This document shows, in pieces, positions 15,589 to 24,559 of a DNA stretch of 64,000 nt. Each line of letters begins with the position of its first letter. Position 1 is the first letter of the stretch. The notes beneath the pieces are model-generated. The model did no database searches and was not told the DNA's origin. It worked only from the letters and a program-made list of their open reading frames with translations. The stretch comes from Lysobacterales bacterium PRO7 (lineage in GTDB: Bacteria > Pseudomonadota > Gammaproteobacteria > Xanthomonadales > Rhodanobacteraceae), in the NCBI GenBank assembly GCA_021404785.1, contig QWHH01000003.1, positions 62,001 through 126,000 on the forward strand, given 5' to 3'. The translations under genes and the position numbers were made by a program.

Positions 15589-17571
15589 TTACTGCGCGAA
15601 CAATTGCGCCAACCGCGCGATGTGCGCCGCGGCGGTTTCGTGCTTGACCTGAGCATCCTGCCCGGCGTCGCGGCCATCCCAGTGCAGATCGTCCTGCGGC
15701 AACTCGGCAAGGAAGTGGCTCGGTTCGTTGGCGATGATCTCGCCATAACGCCGCGAACGCTCGGCGTACGCCAGGCACAAGCGTTCCTTTGCGCGCGTGA
15801 TGCCGACGTAGAACAGGCGGCGTTCTTCGTCCAGGCGACCTTCGTCGATGCTCGCCGCATGCGGCAACGTGCCTTGCTCGACGCCGATCAGGTACACGAA
15901 TCCGAATTCCAGGCCCTTGGCCGAATGCAGCGTCATCAGGCGCACCGCATTGCCGGATTCGTCGCGATCGGCGTTCGTGAGCAGGGCAAGCTGCGCGGCC
16001 AGGTCGCCGGCGCGACCGCCGTTCCTGCCCATCGCGCGGAACCACGCGCCGAGTTCGGCGATGTTTTCCATGCGTCGTGCGCGCAGGGCTTCGTCCTTCG
16101 TCTCGGCGCGGATATGCGCCTCGTAACCCGTGCGCCGCAATATCTCGTCGACGAGGTCGGCTGCCGAAAGCGTGCGCATCGCCGATACCAATTCGCCGAT
16201 CAGATGCGCGAATCCGGCGAGTGCGGCGGCGGGTCGCGGAGCGAGCTGTTTCAACACTGCGTCGCTGTGCGTTGCGTGAAACATGGACAGGTGCCGCGAC
16301 TGCGCCAGCTCACCGAGTTTTTCCAGCGTGGTCGCGCCAATCTCGCGGCGCGGCACATTGGCCACGCGCAGAAACGCCGCATCGTCGTCGGGATTGACCA
16401 GCAGGCGCAGGTAGGCGAGCACATCCTTGACTTCGACGCGCTCGAAAAACGAGGTTCCCCCGGTCAGTTGGTAGGGTACGCGCAACGCGCGCAGCGCCTT
16501 TTCGAGCGGCCGCGACTGGTGGTTGCCGCGATACAGCACGGCGAATTCGCTCCACGGCGCCTTGCTCAACTGCTGCTGGTGCGAAATGTCGGCGGCGATG
16601 CGCTCGGCTTCGTGCTCGTCGTCGCGACAGGCCAGCACGCGAATCGGCGCGCCCTCGCGATGCTCGCTCCACAGGCGTTTTGCGTGGACATGCGGATTGT
16701 GCGCGATCACGGCATTCGCCGCGCGCAGGATACGGCCGCTGCAACGGTAATTCTGTTCGAGCTTGATCACTTTCAGCGCCGGGTAGTCGCGTGCCAACTC
16801 ATCGAGATTGCCGGGATTCGCGCCGCGCCAGGCGTAAATCGACTGATCGTCGTCGCCGACGCAAGTGAATGCGCCGCGTTCGCCCGCGAGCAATTTGAGC
16901 AGGCGATATTGGGCAAGATTCGTATCCTGGCATTCGTCCACCAGCAGATAGCGCAGGCGCTCGCGCCACGCCGCGCACGCATCGACGTCGGATTCGAGCA
17001 AGCCCAGCGGCAGACGGATCAGATCATCGAAATCCACCGCGTTGAACGCGGCCAAGCGCTTCTGGTAGCGCGCATAAATATCCGCCGCTTCGCGCTCGCG
17101 CGTGCTGCGCGCGGAATCCGCCGCCTGTTCCGGCGTCAGGCCGCTGCCCTTGGCGTTCGAGATCAGGCTGCGCAGCGCGAACAAGGCGTCCGCTTTCGCC
17201 GCAGCCGTGGCGAGATCCTTGATGATCGCGGCGCTGTCGTCGGCATCGAATACTGAAAATCCACGCTTGAGTCCCAGCTTGGCGTGCTCGACCTGCGCGA
17301 TCTTCAAGCCCAGCGCATGGAACGTCGCCACCGTGAGTTCTTCTGCTGCCGCGCCTTTGACAAGCCTGCCCACGCGCTCGCGCATCTCGCGCGCGGCCTT
17401 GTTCGTGAACGTGATCGCAGCGATCTTGCCGGGCTGCATTCCGCTGCGCGCGATGAGATGCGCGATCTTCTCGGCGATCACGCGCGTCTTGCCAGAACCC
17501 GCACCGGCCAGCACGAGCAGGGGACCGCCGGTGTATTCGACGGCGGCGCGTTGTTGCGGATTCAGGCTCAT
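15589..17571 (-). CDS. rep: ATP-dependent DNA helicase Rep
   Basis: 660-aa superfamily 1 helicase that helps the replisome pass obstacles. It starts MSLNPQQRAAVEYTGGP, very like E. coli Rep. Walker A is AGAGSGKTR (residues 22-30), then TFTNKAAREM, the Walker B-type VDECQDTN, GDDDQSIYAWRGA, and the late motif [14 protein letters not shown]. The length fits Rep (673 aa in E. coli). Start chosen by homology; a longer in-frame form starting at 17619 has no family support. It lies just before cioA on the same strand. A second, UvrD-type, paralogue is at 49965. Confidence 0.93.
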   Translation of the reverse strand: MSLNPQQRAAVEYTGGPLLVLAGAGSGKTRVIAEKIAHLIARSGMQPGKIAAITFTNKAAREMRERVGRLVKGAAAEELTVATFHALGLKIAQVEHAKLGLKRGFSVFDADDSAAIIKDLATAAAKADALFALRSLISNAKGSGLTPEQAADSARSTREREAADIYARYQKRLAAFNAVDFDDLIRLPLGLLESDVDACAAWRERLRYLLVDECQDTNLAQYRLLKLLAGERGAFTCVGDDDQSIYAWRGANPGNLDELARDYPALKVIKLEQNYRCSGRILRAANAVIAHNPHVHAKRLWSEHREGAPIRVLACRDDEHEAERIAADISHQQQLSKAPWSEFAVLYRGNHQSRPLEKALRALRVPYQLTGGTSFFERVEVKDVLAYLRLLVNPDDDAAFLRVANVPRREIGATTLEKLGELAQSRHLSMFHATHSDAVLKQLAPRPAAALAGFAHLIGELVSAMRTLSAADLVDEILRRTGYEAHIRAETKDEALRARRMENIAELGAWFRAMGRNGGRAGDLAAQLALLTNADRDESGNAVRLMTLHSAKGLEFGFVYLIGVEQGTLPHAASIDEGRLDEERRLFYVGITRAKERLCLAYAERSRRYGEIIANEPSHFLAELPQDDLHWDGRDAGQDAQVKHETAAAHIARLAQLFAQ

Positions 17572-17667
17572 CGGCGCAAACGAGAAACGGGCGCGCATTG
17601 TAACCGCGCGCCCGTGCATTCGTGCCTGTCGCCACGCTTGCCGTGGCGACAGGTTTGCAGCATCGAC

Positions 17668-18477
17668 TCAATTCGCAGGGCACATGGTTCCTGCAATCTG
17701 GGTCAGTCGCTGGATCGGCAACGACGTGTCGTTCGCGTTGTTGTAACCCGGCACATCCGAATGCCAGCTCACCGTGCCCGTGTTGCAATCCGTAAACGTG
17801 AACGTGATCGTGCCCCACGCGTTCGGCGGATTCGGGCCCGTACCCACGCGCCGCACATCAGCGGAATTGAAATTCGGTGGGAAGCGCGCACCAGTTTCCA
17901 GCACGGCCGGCAAGGTCACCGTATTCTTGGTGGTGTCGTAACTGCCCTGCGCGTAGATCCAGTTCTGGCCACTGCCGTCGTTCGCCGTGCTGCCAACTGG
18001 CGTGTACACGAACCAGATCGCGAGCATGTTGTAGGTCGTGCCGCCTGTGGACAGGTTGGTGAACTCAAGCTGGAATCCGTGGCCGCCCTGGCTTGGGTCG
18101 TACCAGTTGCCGGACAAATAACCACCCAACGCGATTGCGGGCGTCGTGCTAACCGAGTTGACCTGTACGATTCCCGCCATGCCGACTCCTCCAGGGCCGC
18201 CGTGCTCCGCGCAGAAGAAGCGGGACGTTCCGGCCGCAGTGAAGGTATGCGAGAACGACCACTTGTCCGTCGACGGAGCACCGCTGACATACGAGTTGTC
18301 GTCGGCCACGACATTGTGGTTACCGCCGCCGTTCACCCAGGTAACCGTATCGCCGACATTGATCGACACGGATGGGGGATCGAATTCGAAATTTCTCGCC
18401 GTAATCGTGTACGTAGCGGCCTGCGCTGCAATCGGCGACAGAGCCAGTAGCAGAATTTTCCATATCAATTTCAACAT
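17668..18477 (-). CDS. Secreted cupredoxin with C-terminal GHG-type domain
   Basis: 269 aa. A signal peptide ends at AQA before ATYTITARNFEF. Residues 21-110 form a plastocyanin-like cupredoxin with a type 1 copper set: GGNHNVV (His), then FFCAEHGGPGGVGMAG (Cys, His, Met). Residues about 125-269 form a second domain (GNWYDPSQGGHGFQLEF, WFVYTP, NWIYAQG) seen as a repeated unit in secreted Xanthomonadales proteins, of unknown role; two cysteines near the end could pair. Likely a periplasmic electron carrier or copper binder. Start chosen for GAGGAG 7 nt upstream. Confidence 0.75.
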   Translation of the reverse strand: MLKLIWKILLLALSPIAAQAATYTITARNFEFDPPSVSINVGDTVTWVNGGGNHNVVADDNSYVSGAPSTDKWSFSHTFTAAGTSRFFCAEHGGPGGVGMAGIVQVNSVSTTPAIALGGYLSGNWYDPSQGGHGFQLEFTNLSTGGTTYNMLAIWFVYTPVGSTANDGSGQNWIYAQGSYDTTKNTVTLPAVLETGARFPPNFNSADVRRVGTGPNPPNAWGTITFTFTDCNTGTVSWHSDVPGYNNANDTSLPIQRLTQIAGTMCPAN

Positions 18478-18743
18478 GATGGCACTCCTCACTCAAACCC
18501 GAAGAAACGAAACGGCTTGGCGCAAGCCGAAAACCGTCATCCACCGACGGTGCCTGTAGTGCCTGATTCGTAACTTGCGGGTGGGAATTACATGCCGCGG
18601 GCCGAAACCGACGAGACTGCGCTGGTCATCGTGGCGGCGTAATCCTCGCTCACGTACCAGTCCGGGTCTTTGGCAAGACCTTATCGATTGCTTTGGAATA
18701 CCCTTGACAGGCGCTGTACTTCCCAAACCGTCGCAGCCTGACC
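18478..18743. other. Intergenic region between the cupredoxin gene and tdk
   Basis: About 320 bp without a gene separates divergent genes. Seen: a 6-bp hairpin (18513-18518/18524-18529) with a pyrimidine run on the minus strand just upstream of the cupredoxin ribosome site, and a small hairpin GGTCTT/AAGACC at 18665-18680. I see no open frame or RNA gene with support. The tdk promoter occupies the right-hand end. Confidence 0.5.
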
Positions 18744-18772
18744 TTCAGTTGCCGGGCGCGCGCCGCTACACT
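18744..18772 (+). promoter_or_regulatory. tdk promoter
   Basis: TTCAGT at 18744-18749, a 17-bp spacer and TACACT at 18767-18772. It gives a leader of about 20 nt before tdk. Confidence 0.6.
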
Positions 18773-18798
18773 GCGCCTTCGTCACGTCCGGACCGACC

Positions 18799-19434
18799 AT
18801 GGCCAAGCTGTACTTCTATTACTCGGCGATGAATGCCGGCAAGACCACGACGCTGTTGCAGAGCGCGCACAATTACCGCGAACGCGGCATGCGCACACTG
18901 ATCCTGACCCCGCAACTGGACGATCGCCACGGCCGCGGCGTGGTCGCCTCGCGCATCGGCCTGAAGGCGCGCGGTCGCGTGTTCGCACGCAACGAAGACC
19001 TGTTCGACCTGGTGCGCGAGGACATTGCCGCAAACGGCGCCCTGCACTGCGTTTTGGTGGACGAGGCGCAGTTCCTCAGCCGCGCGCAGGCGTGGCAGTT
19101 GTCAGACGTGGTCGACAAGTTGCGCATCCCCGTCCTCGCCTACGGCCTGCGTACGGATTTTCGCGGCGAACCGTTCGAGGGCAGCCAGTACCTGCTCGCC
19201 TGGGCCGACGAGCTGGCCGAGATCAAGACCATCTGCCATAGCGGCAAGAAGGCGACGATGGTGGTGCGCGTGGACGACCACGGTCGCGCCGTCACCGAAG
19301 GCCCACAGGTCGAGATCGGCGGCAACGAGCGCTACGTGTCGGTCAGCCGCGCCGAGTTCAAGAAGATCGTGCGCGGCGAGGGTCGCATCGAGCTGCACCA
19401 GCCGGCGTTGCCGCTGGGCGAAAAGAAATCGTGA
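18799..19434 (+). CDS. tdk: Thymidine kinase
   Basis: 211-aa type II thymidine kinase, which makes dTMP from thymidine. The N-terminus [15 protein letters not shown] is the P-loop region, LVDEAQFL is the Walker B-like segment, [12 protein letters not shown] follows, and the thymidine lasso ends in [11 protein letters not shown]. Most of the zinc site is lost: where E. coli has Cys-x-Cys and later Cys-x-x-His, this protein has CHS and SRAE. The structural zinc is therefore probably absent. It is convergent with mutM, 3 bp apart. Confidence 0.95.
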   Translation: MAKLYFYYSAMNAGKTTTLLQSAHNYRERGMRTLILTPQLDDRHGRGVVASRIGLKARGRVFARNEDLFDLVREDIAANGALHCVLVDEAQFLSRAQAWQLSDVVDKLRIPVLAYGLRTDFRGEPFEGSQYLLAWADELAEIKTICHSGKKATMVVRVDDHGRAVTEGPQVEIGGNERYVSVSRAEFKKIVRGEGRIELHQPALPLGEKKS

Positions 19435-19437
19435 AAC

Positions 19438-20250
19438 TCAGCGCTGGCAGCGCGGACAGAAGAACGTGCTGCGCTGGCCGAGCACGATAGCACGGATCGG
19501 CGTCGCGCAGACCTTGCACGCTTCGGTGGCACGGCCATAGACGAACAATTCCTGCTCGAAATAGCCCGGCGTGCCGTCGGGGCTGATGAAGTCACGCAGG
19601 GTCGTGCCGCCGCGCGTGATCGCATACGCCAGGATGCGCCGGACTTCGTCCGCCAGCTTCGCGTAACGCGCGCGTGACACCGAACCCGCTGCGCGATGGG
19701 GGTGGATTCCCGCCGCGAACAGCGCTTCGGCGGCGTAGATATTGCCGACGCCGACGACGACGTGCTGATCCATCAGGAAAGTCTTCACCGGCGCGCTGCG
19801 ACCGCGCGAAGCGCGCCACAGGTAGTCGCCGTCGAAATCCTCGCCCAAAGGTTCCGGGCCGAGATCGGCCAGCAGCGGATGCGTGGCACCGGGTTTCTGC
19901 CAGAGCATGCAGCCGAAGCGGCGCGGATCGGTGTAGCGCAGGATGCGCCCGGACGACAGCCGCCAGTCGACGTGATCGTGCGCAGCGGGCGGCGTGTCAC
20001 TGTGCAGGATGCGCAACGAGCCCGACATGCCCAAATGCAAAATTGCACTGCCGACGTCGGTATGCGCCAAAATATACTTTGCGCGTCTTTCCACATTTTC
20101 GATTTTCTGTCCGGGCAGGGCGCGGCGCAGCGCCAGTGGAATCGGCCAGCGCAGGCGCGGCTGGCGCACGATCAATTCCACCACGCGGCGGCCGATCAGA
20201 TGCGGGGCGATGCCGCGAACGGTGGTTTCGACTTCGGGAAGTTCGGGCAT
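19438..20250 (-). CDS. mutM: Formamidopyrimidine-DNA glycosylase (Fpg)
   Basis: 270-aa base-excision repair enzyme that removes 8-oxoguanine. The start [10 protein letters not shown] gives the catalytic N-terminal proline after Met removal and the conserved Glu. The C-terminal zinc finger is CKVCATPI...FFCPRCQR. A longer frame upstream is rejected because the enzyme needs Pro at position 2. A 115-bp gap containing a palindromic repeat separates it from the DUF4340 gene. Confidence 0.97.
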   Translation of the reverse strand: MPELPEVETTVRGIAPHLIGRRVVELIVRQPRLRWPIPLALRRALPGQKIENVERRAKYILAHTDVGSAILHLGMSGSLRILHSDTPPAAHDHVDWRLSSGRILRYTDPRRFGCMLWQKPGATHPLLADLGPEPLGEDFDGDYLWRASRGRSAPVKTFLMDQHVVVGVGNIYAAEALFAAGIHPHRAAGSVSRARYAKLADEVRRILAYAITRGGTTLRDFISPDGTPGYFEQELFVYGRATEACKVCATPIRAIVLGQRSTFFCPRCQR

Positions 20251-20275
20251 GGCGAGAACCCTTCGCAATGCAACC

Positions 20276-20360
20276 GTCATGCCGGCAGGGATTGCCGGCA
20301 TCCAGACTGCATGGATGCCATCCGTGGCTACTGGATTCCGGCAGTCCCTGCCGGAATGAC
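20276..20360. repeat. Palindromic repeat element, copy A
   Basis: 85 bp made of two 30-bp arms in inverted orientation (GTCAT...CCAG and CTGG...ATGAC). Each arm is itself a hairpin: ATGCCGGCA/TGCCGGCAT on the left and ATTCCGGCA/TGCCGGAAT on the right. A second copy is at 42035-42142. It is intergenic, between two co-oriented genes, and resembles REP/MITE-like elements common in Xanthomonadales. Confidence 0.85.
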
Positions 20361-20365
20361 AATAT

Positions 20366-20875
20366 TCAGTGTACCGTTCCGGGATGCAACAACTCGCTTT
20401 CGGGTGCCTCCAGCAAGCGCGCACTGAAGCGATCCGGCACGCGCAGCAATTCGTCACCGATGCGCACGTAGCGGTCGTGGTCGATGGGGTCTTCGCCGCC
20501 GATATCGATGTGCGTATCGTTGGCGACGACCGTGAACTGCGGCGGATCGAGCCCGAGTTTGGCGGCATCGTAACTGGCCAGCTTCGCGCGCGTGCGCACG
20601 CTCGCGCGCACGACCGTGAGCAAGCGCGCGACCGCCTCGGGATTGGCCTTCGCAGCATGCGGCTGCTGCATCCACCACACGCCATCGACTCGATCGAACA
20701 CGCGCGTCGCGCAGGATCGGCAACGGATTTCCAGGTGCGTCACGCTGGCAGGATCGAGCGCGGTCAGCGGTTGCGGTGCGAGTCCGCGTTCACGCACAAG
20801 TTCCGCGTACACCGTCGCGCCAAGTGCGATCGCGACGACGGCGAGGATCAGCAGGCTGCGCGTGGATTTGCGCAT
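20366..20875 (-). CDS. DUF4340-type membrane-anchored protein of a Gld-like ABC cluster
   Basis: 169 aa with one N-terminal membrane segment ([19 protein letters not shown]) and a soluble extracytoplasmic part. It contains a CRSC motif near residue 52 ([12 protein letters not shown]), a possible metal or disulfide pair. DUF4340 proteins travel with GldG-like proteins and ABC-2 transporters. It starts 1 bp after the GldG-like stop, so it belongs to the same operon. Function unknown. Confidence 0.72.
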   Translation of the reverse strand: MRKSTRSLLILAVVAIALGATVYAELVRERGLAPQPLTALDPASVTHLEIRCRSCATRVFDRVDGVWWMQQPHAAKANPEAVARLLTVVRASVRTRAKLASYDAAKLGLDPPQFTVVANDTHIDIGGEDPIDHDRYVRIGDELLRVPDRFSARLLEAPESELLHPGTVH

Positions 20876-20876
20876 G

Positions 20877-22223
20877 TCACGCCCGCCGCCGACGCCACCA
20901 GATCACGCCGCCAATGATGGCAAGCAACAGCGGCAACACGGCGAGAAATCCCAAACCGATCGCGCCGAGCGCGCGTTGCGAAAGCTGCAAACGGCTGTCC
21001 GGCGCGCCCTTGTCGGGAATGTCGATCAACGCGTCGTCCTGCAACAGCCAGTCGAACACGCGCTGGCCGAACTCGCGGTTGCCGCCGTTGCCGAGAAACG
21101 CGTTTGAGAGGAAATCGCCGTCGCCGATCACGACCACGCGCTGCTCGGATTTGTCCGGGCTCGGCGACAGCCGGCTCAGCGCAATCCCTATGTCGAGCGG
21201 GCCGGGCAACTCGCCCTTGGCGGCGTCGTAGGCAATCGTGGTGGTATCGCCCTGTTGCGGAATCGGACCGATGCGCGTCCACGATTTGGCACTGGTGCGC
21301 AGCAGCGATTGCACATTCCATTGCGTACCACTGACCACACCCAGCGCAACGGATTGCGGGAACAGCGTCGTCAGCGAAAAATTGCGCGTGACGGCGTTTT
21401 GTGGATACGTGGAAATGGCGACAAAACTCGGATCACCCAAGCCCAGTGCCGCGCCGGCGCCGTCGACCACGGTGCCGTCAAGCACGCGCAGCGACAGCGC
21501 CTTGGCCAGCGCATCCGTACCCATGACTTGTCCCGGCTCGGTCAGCCACAGGAGATTGCCGCCGCGAGTGAGGTAGTCGTCGATTTCGGCCACGGTCGCC
21601 GGCGCAAGCGGCACCTGTGGACTGGCCAGCACGAACACGTCGACGTTCTGCGGGATATGCATGCCGGCAGTGAGCGCAAGGTTCATCGTGCGCACGCCCT
21701 GCCCCGCGAGCAACGCGCCGAAATTGCCGACGTCGGCGTTGGCCTTGCCGTCGGGCTTGCGCTCGCCGTTGCCGGACAGGAACGCGACCAGCCGCACGCG
21801 CGTGCGCGCCAGCCGCACCAGGGCGTTGTCGAACTCGCGCTCGGTCAGCACCTTCAATTGTTCGGTGCGCCCGCGATAGCCGATGTTCAATTCGCCGTCG
21901 ATGGTGATGCCGGCCGCGCGCGTTACCGCGGGATCGGCGTCCGGATCGACGAAACGCAGCGAGATGTCGGACTTGACGTGTTGGTAGCGAGCGACAAAAT
22001 CCGCGATCGCGGCGCGTAGTTGCGCATCTTGCCCGGCATAGGAAACGATCGTCACGGGCGCATCAAGGCGATGCAGCAATTGGACCGTGCGTGCGTCCAG
22101 ACTCGAACGCTGCGCGTAACTGAAGTCGTGCTGCCAGCCGAAGCGCGTGGACAGAAACGCAACGCACAACGCCGCAGCGACGAGCAGCGCGGTAAAGACG
22201 AAACCGGCAAGACGACCGCGCAT
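20877..22223 (-). CDS. GldG-like ABC transporter auxiliary protein
   Basis: 448 aa with a membrane helix at each end (FVFTALLVAAALCVAFL and LGFLAVLPLLLAIIGGVIWW) and a large extracytoplasmic middle. The pattern (SLDARTVQLLHRLDAPVTIVSY, then AFLSGNGERKP and VFVLASPQ) fits the GldG/ABC_transp_aux family, related to intraflagellar-transport-like domains. Its start shares a base with the permease stop (TGATG). In Bacteroidetes GldG is needed for gliding, but proteobacterial homologues have no established role. Confidence 0.78.
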   Translation of the reverse strand: MRGRLAGFVFTALLVAAALCVAFLSTRFGWQHDFSYAQRSSLDARTVQLLHRLDAPVTIVSYAGQDAQLRAAIADFVARYQHVKSDISLRFVDPDADPAVTRAAGITIDGELNIGYRGRTEQLKVLTEREFDNALVRLARTRVRLVAFLSGNGERKPDGKANADVGNFGALLAGQGVRTMNLALTAGMHIPQNVDVFVLASPQVPLAPATVAEIDDYLTRGGNLLWLTEPGQVMGTDALAKALSLRVLDGTVVDGAGAALGLGDPSFVAISTYPQNAVTRNFSLTTLFPQSVALGVVSGTQWNVQSLLRTSAKSWTRIGPIPQQGDTTTIAYDAAKGELPGPLDIGIALSRLSPSPDKSEQRVVVIGDGDFLSNAFLGNGGNREFGQRVFDWLLQDDALIDIPDKGAPDSRLQLSQRALGAIGLGFLAVLPLLLAIIGGVIWWRRRRA

Positions 22224-22975
22224 CAGCCGCGCTCCCGCTCGGTATCGAGACGACGCGCCGCCACAGTCAACGCGACAACGACGATCAGCACGAAGTAGAC
22301 GACATCCACGCTCGCCACGATGCCGCCCAGGAACGGCTCCAGATGCGTGGGCAGAGCGAGATAGTTGATGAAGCTGCTGCTCACGCCCTCATGGCGCGCG
22401 CCGGCATCGAGCATCCACAACACGAGGTTGATCGACAGGGCAACGATGGCGGCGACGACGGCGTGTCGCGTGAAGCTCGACGCGGCGATCGCGATAGCAG
22501 ACAGCGCGGCAGCGAACAGGATCAATCCCAGCGCGCCAGTGGCGATTCGGCCCCAATCCAGATGCGTGCCGATGGCGAGACTCGCCGGCATCGCCAGCGC
22601 GAGCACGATCAGCACGACGAAGAATCCGCACAGCGCGACGAATTTGCCGAACACGATTCCCGCAGCGCTCGTGCCGGAGGTTTGCAACAACGTCAATGTG
22701 CCGGATTGGCGCTCGCCCGCGATGGCGCGCATGCCGAGCAGCGGCGCGACGATGAGCGCGATGCTGGCAATGGCGCGCGCGAGCGGCAGCGCGACGAGAT
22801 CGGTGACGCCGGGCGGGGACGGCATTCCCGCGAGCTTCGGCATCAGGCCGAGGAAGCCCTGCAGGGTGAGCAGAAAGAAATACGCAAGCACCGCGAGCGT
22901 GGCGGCGAGCAACGTCCACGCCAGCGGTTGCGCAAACAGGCGTTGCCATTCGTTGCGGGCGATCACGCGGCTCAT
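22223..22975 (-). CDS. ABC-2 type permease of a Gld-like transporter
   Basis: 250-aa membrane protein with about six hydrophobic segments. It begins MSRVIARNEWQRLFAQPLAW and contains ERQSGTLTLLQTSGTSAAGIVFGKF, the ABC-2/GldF permease signature. Its start overlaps the ATPase stop as ATGA. It works with the ATPase encoded just before; the substrate is unknown. Confidence 0.82.
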   Translation of the reverse strand: MSRVIARNEWQRLFAQPLAWTLLAATLAVLAYFFLLTLQGFLGLMPKLAGMPSPPGVTDLVALPLARAIASIALIVAPLLGMRAIAGERQSGTLTLLQTSGTSAAGIVFGKFVALCGFFVVLIVLALAMPASLAIGTHLDWGRIATGALGLILFAAALSAIAIAASSFTRHAVVAAIVALSINLVLWMLDAGARHEGVSSSFINYLALPTHLEPFLGGIVASVDVVYFVLIVVVALTVAARRLDTERERG

Positions 22976-23715
22976 GCGGCGGCCTGCGCGTCGTCGGCAC
23001 TGGCAATGCGAAAAAACAGAGTTTCCAGATCAGCACCTTGCGCGCCGGTCAATTCGGCAAGTGCGCCATCGTGGCGCAAGCGGCCAGCGTGCAGGATCGC
23101 CACGCGCGCGCAACAGGCGGTGACGTCGTGCAGCAGGTGCGTGGACAGAATCACTGCGCGATCGCGGCCAAGTTCGCTGACGAGTTTGCGGATCGACGCG
23201 GCTTGCACGGGATCAAGACCCGACGCCGGCTCGTCCAGCACGATCAAGTCCGGATCGTGGACGATGGCCTGCGCGATGCCGACTCTTTGCGCAAAACCTT
23301 TGGACAGATTGCCGCACAACCGCCGGCGCACCTCGGTAAGTCCGCAACGCTCGATCACGTGATCCACGGCACGGCGCGCGTCCGCGGCGCGCATCCCGCG
23401 CAGTCGCGCGCAGAACGCGAGGTATTCGTCCACACGCAATTCGGCATACAGCGGCGGGGTCTCCGGCAGATAACCCAGGCGCCGCGCGAGCGCTGGTTCT
23501 TCGGCAAGTTCGCGGCCGTCGAACAAAACCCTGCCCGCGCTCGGCGCGAGCAAGCCGGCGATCATGCGCAAGGTGGTGGACTTGCCCGCGCCGTTGACGC
23601 CGAGCAGGCCGAGCACGCAGCCGCGGTCGAGCGAAAACGTCACGCCGTCGACAATGGTGCGCCCGGCGAGGCGGCGCGTCGCGCCTTGCAATTGCAGGAT
23701 GGGCGCTGGCGACAT
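22972..23715 (-). CDS. ABC transporter ATP-binding protein (GldA-like)
   Basis: 247-aa ATPase with Walker A GVNGAGKST, the Q-loop region YLPETPPLYAEL, the signature LSKGFAQRVGIAQA, Walker B LIVLDEPASGLDP and switch His in STHLLHD. It powers the permease encoded next. It follows the glycosyltransferase gene by 3 bp and heads a five-gene run. Confidence 0.9.
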   Translation of the reverse strand: MSPAPILQLQGATRRLAGRTIVDGVTFSLDRGCVLGLLGVNGAGKSTTLRMIAGLLAPSAGRVLFDGRELAEEPALARRLGYLPETPPLYAELRVDEYLAFCARLRGMRAADARRAVDHVIERCGLTEVRRRLCGNLSKGFAQRVGIAQAIVHDPDLIVLDEPASGLDPVQAASIRKLVSELGRDRAVILSTHLLHDVTACCARVAILHAGRLRHDGALAELTGAQGADLETLFFRIASADDAQAAA

Positions 23716-23718
23716 CCT

Positions 23719-24435
23719 TCAGATTTCCTCGACGCTGCTGCGCTTGCTGCGCCGGATCAGCCAGGCGACGCCACGCAGATCGGCAATGCCGACAAGCGCG
23801 CGATTGAGGTTGTTGTACTTCGACGCGCCGCTGCCGCGCGGACGATGATTCACCGGCACGCTCACGGTCTTCCAGCCTGCGCGCTGCATCAATGCGGGCA
23901 GGTAACGGTGCATGTGGTCGAAATAGGGCAGGTCGAGAAACGCGGCGCGTTCGATCAGCTTGATCCCGCAGCCGGTGTCGGGCGTCGCGTCGCGCAGCAG
24001 GCGCGAACGGATCGCGTTGGCGATCTTCGATGCCCAGCGCTTGCTGCCAGTGTCCTTGCGATTGACGCGCCAACCGGCGTACAGCTTCACGTCCACGGGG
24101 CCGGCGTCGCGCGCAGCGATCAATTTCGGAATGTCGGCCGGATCATTCTGGCCATCGCCGTCGAGCGTGGCGATCCACGTGCCGCGCGCGGCCTTGATGC
24201 CGTTGCGGATCGCGGTGCTCTGCCCGCTTTGCGCCAGATGCTTGATCACACGCAGTTCCGGGAACTGCACCTTCGCCGCGCCAAGCACGGCCAGCGAATC
24301 GTCGCGGCTGGCATCATCAATGTAGACGACCTCGAAATCGACCTTGCCGCGCAGGGCAGTCGCGATCTCGGACAATAGCGGAACGATATTGCCGCGCTCG
24401 TTGAACACCGGCACGACGACGGAAAGTTGGGGCAT
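23719..24435 (-). CDS. GT2 family glycosyltransferase (dolichol-phosphate mannosyltransferase-like)
   Basis: 238 aa, GT-A fold: LSVVVPVFNERGNIVPLL, EVVYIDDASRD, and TLDGDGQNDPADI carrying the DXD-like motif. It probably transfers a sugar to a polyprenyl phosphate at the membrane. It lacks the C-terminal membrane helices found in some homologues. The start at MPQLSVVVP is chosen because it begins the fold; upstream residues are not conserved. It is first in the operon with the ABC genes, with a TAGAAT -10 about 45 nt upstream. Confidence 0.85.
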   Translation of the reverse strand: MPQLSVVVPVFNERGNIVPLLSEIATALRGKVDFEVVYIDDASRDDSLAVLGAAKVQFPELRVIKHLAQSGQSTAIRNGIKAARGTWIATLDGDGQNDPADIPKLIAARDAGPVDVKLYAGWRVNRKDTGSKRWASKIANAIRSRLLRDATPDTGCGIKLIERAAFLDLPYFDHMHRYLPALMQRAGWKTVSVPVNHRPRGSGASKYNNLNRALVGIADLRGVAWLIRRSKRSSVEEI

Positions 24436-24559
24436 CAGGAAATTCCACGACGCCAAGACCGGCGCGAAGCTGCGATTCTAGCGGCTTGCGCGCACCGCTA
24501 CAAAAGCCGCACACTCCGCATGTGGAAGCCGGCGAGCGTCGGCGGGAGCGCACCGCACC

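Noticed and set aside
15265-17256. 663-codon open frame opposite rep
   Set aside because: The rep helicase motifs are complete on the other strand; this frame reads as arginine-rich noise.
18704-18709. TTGACA upstream of tdk
   Set aside because: No -10 at 16-18 bp; the better tdk promoter is further right.
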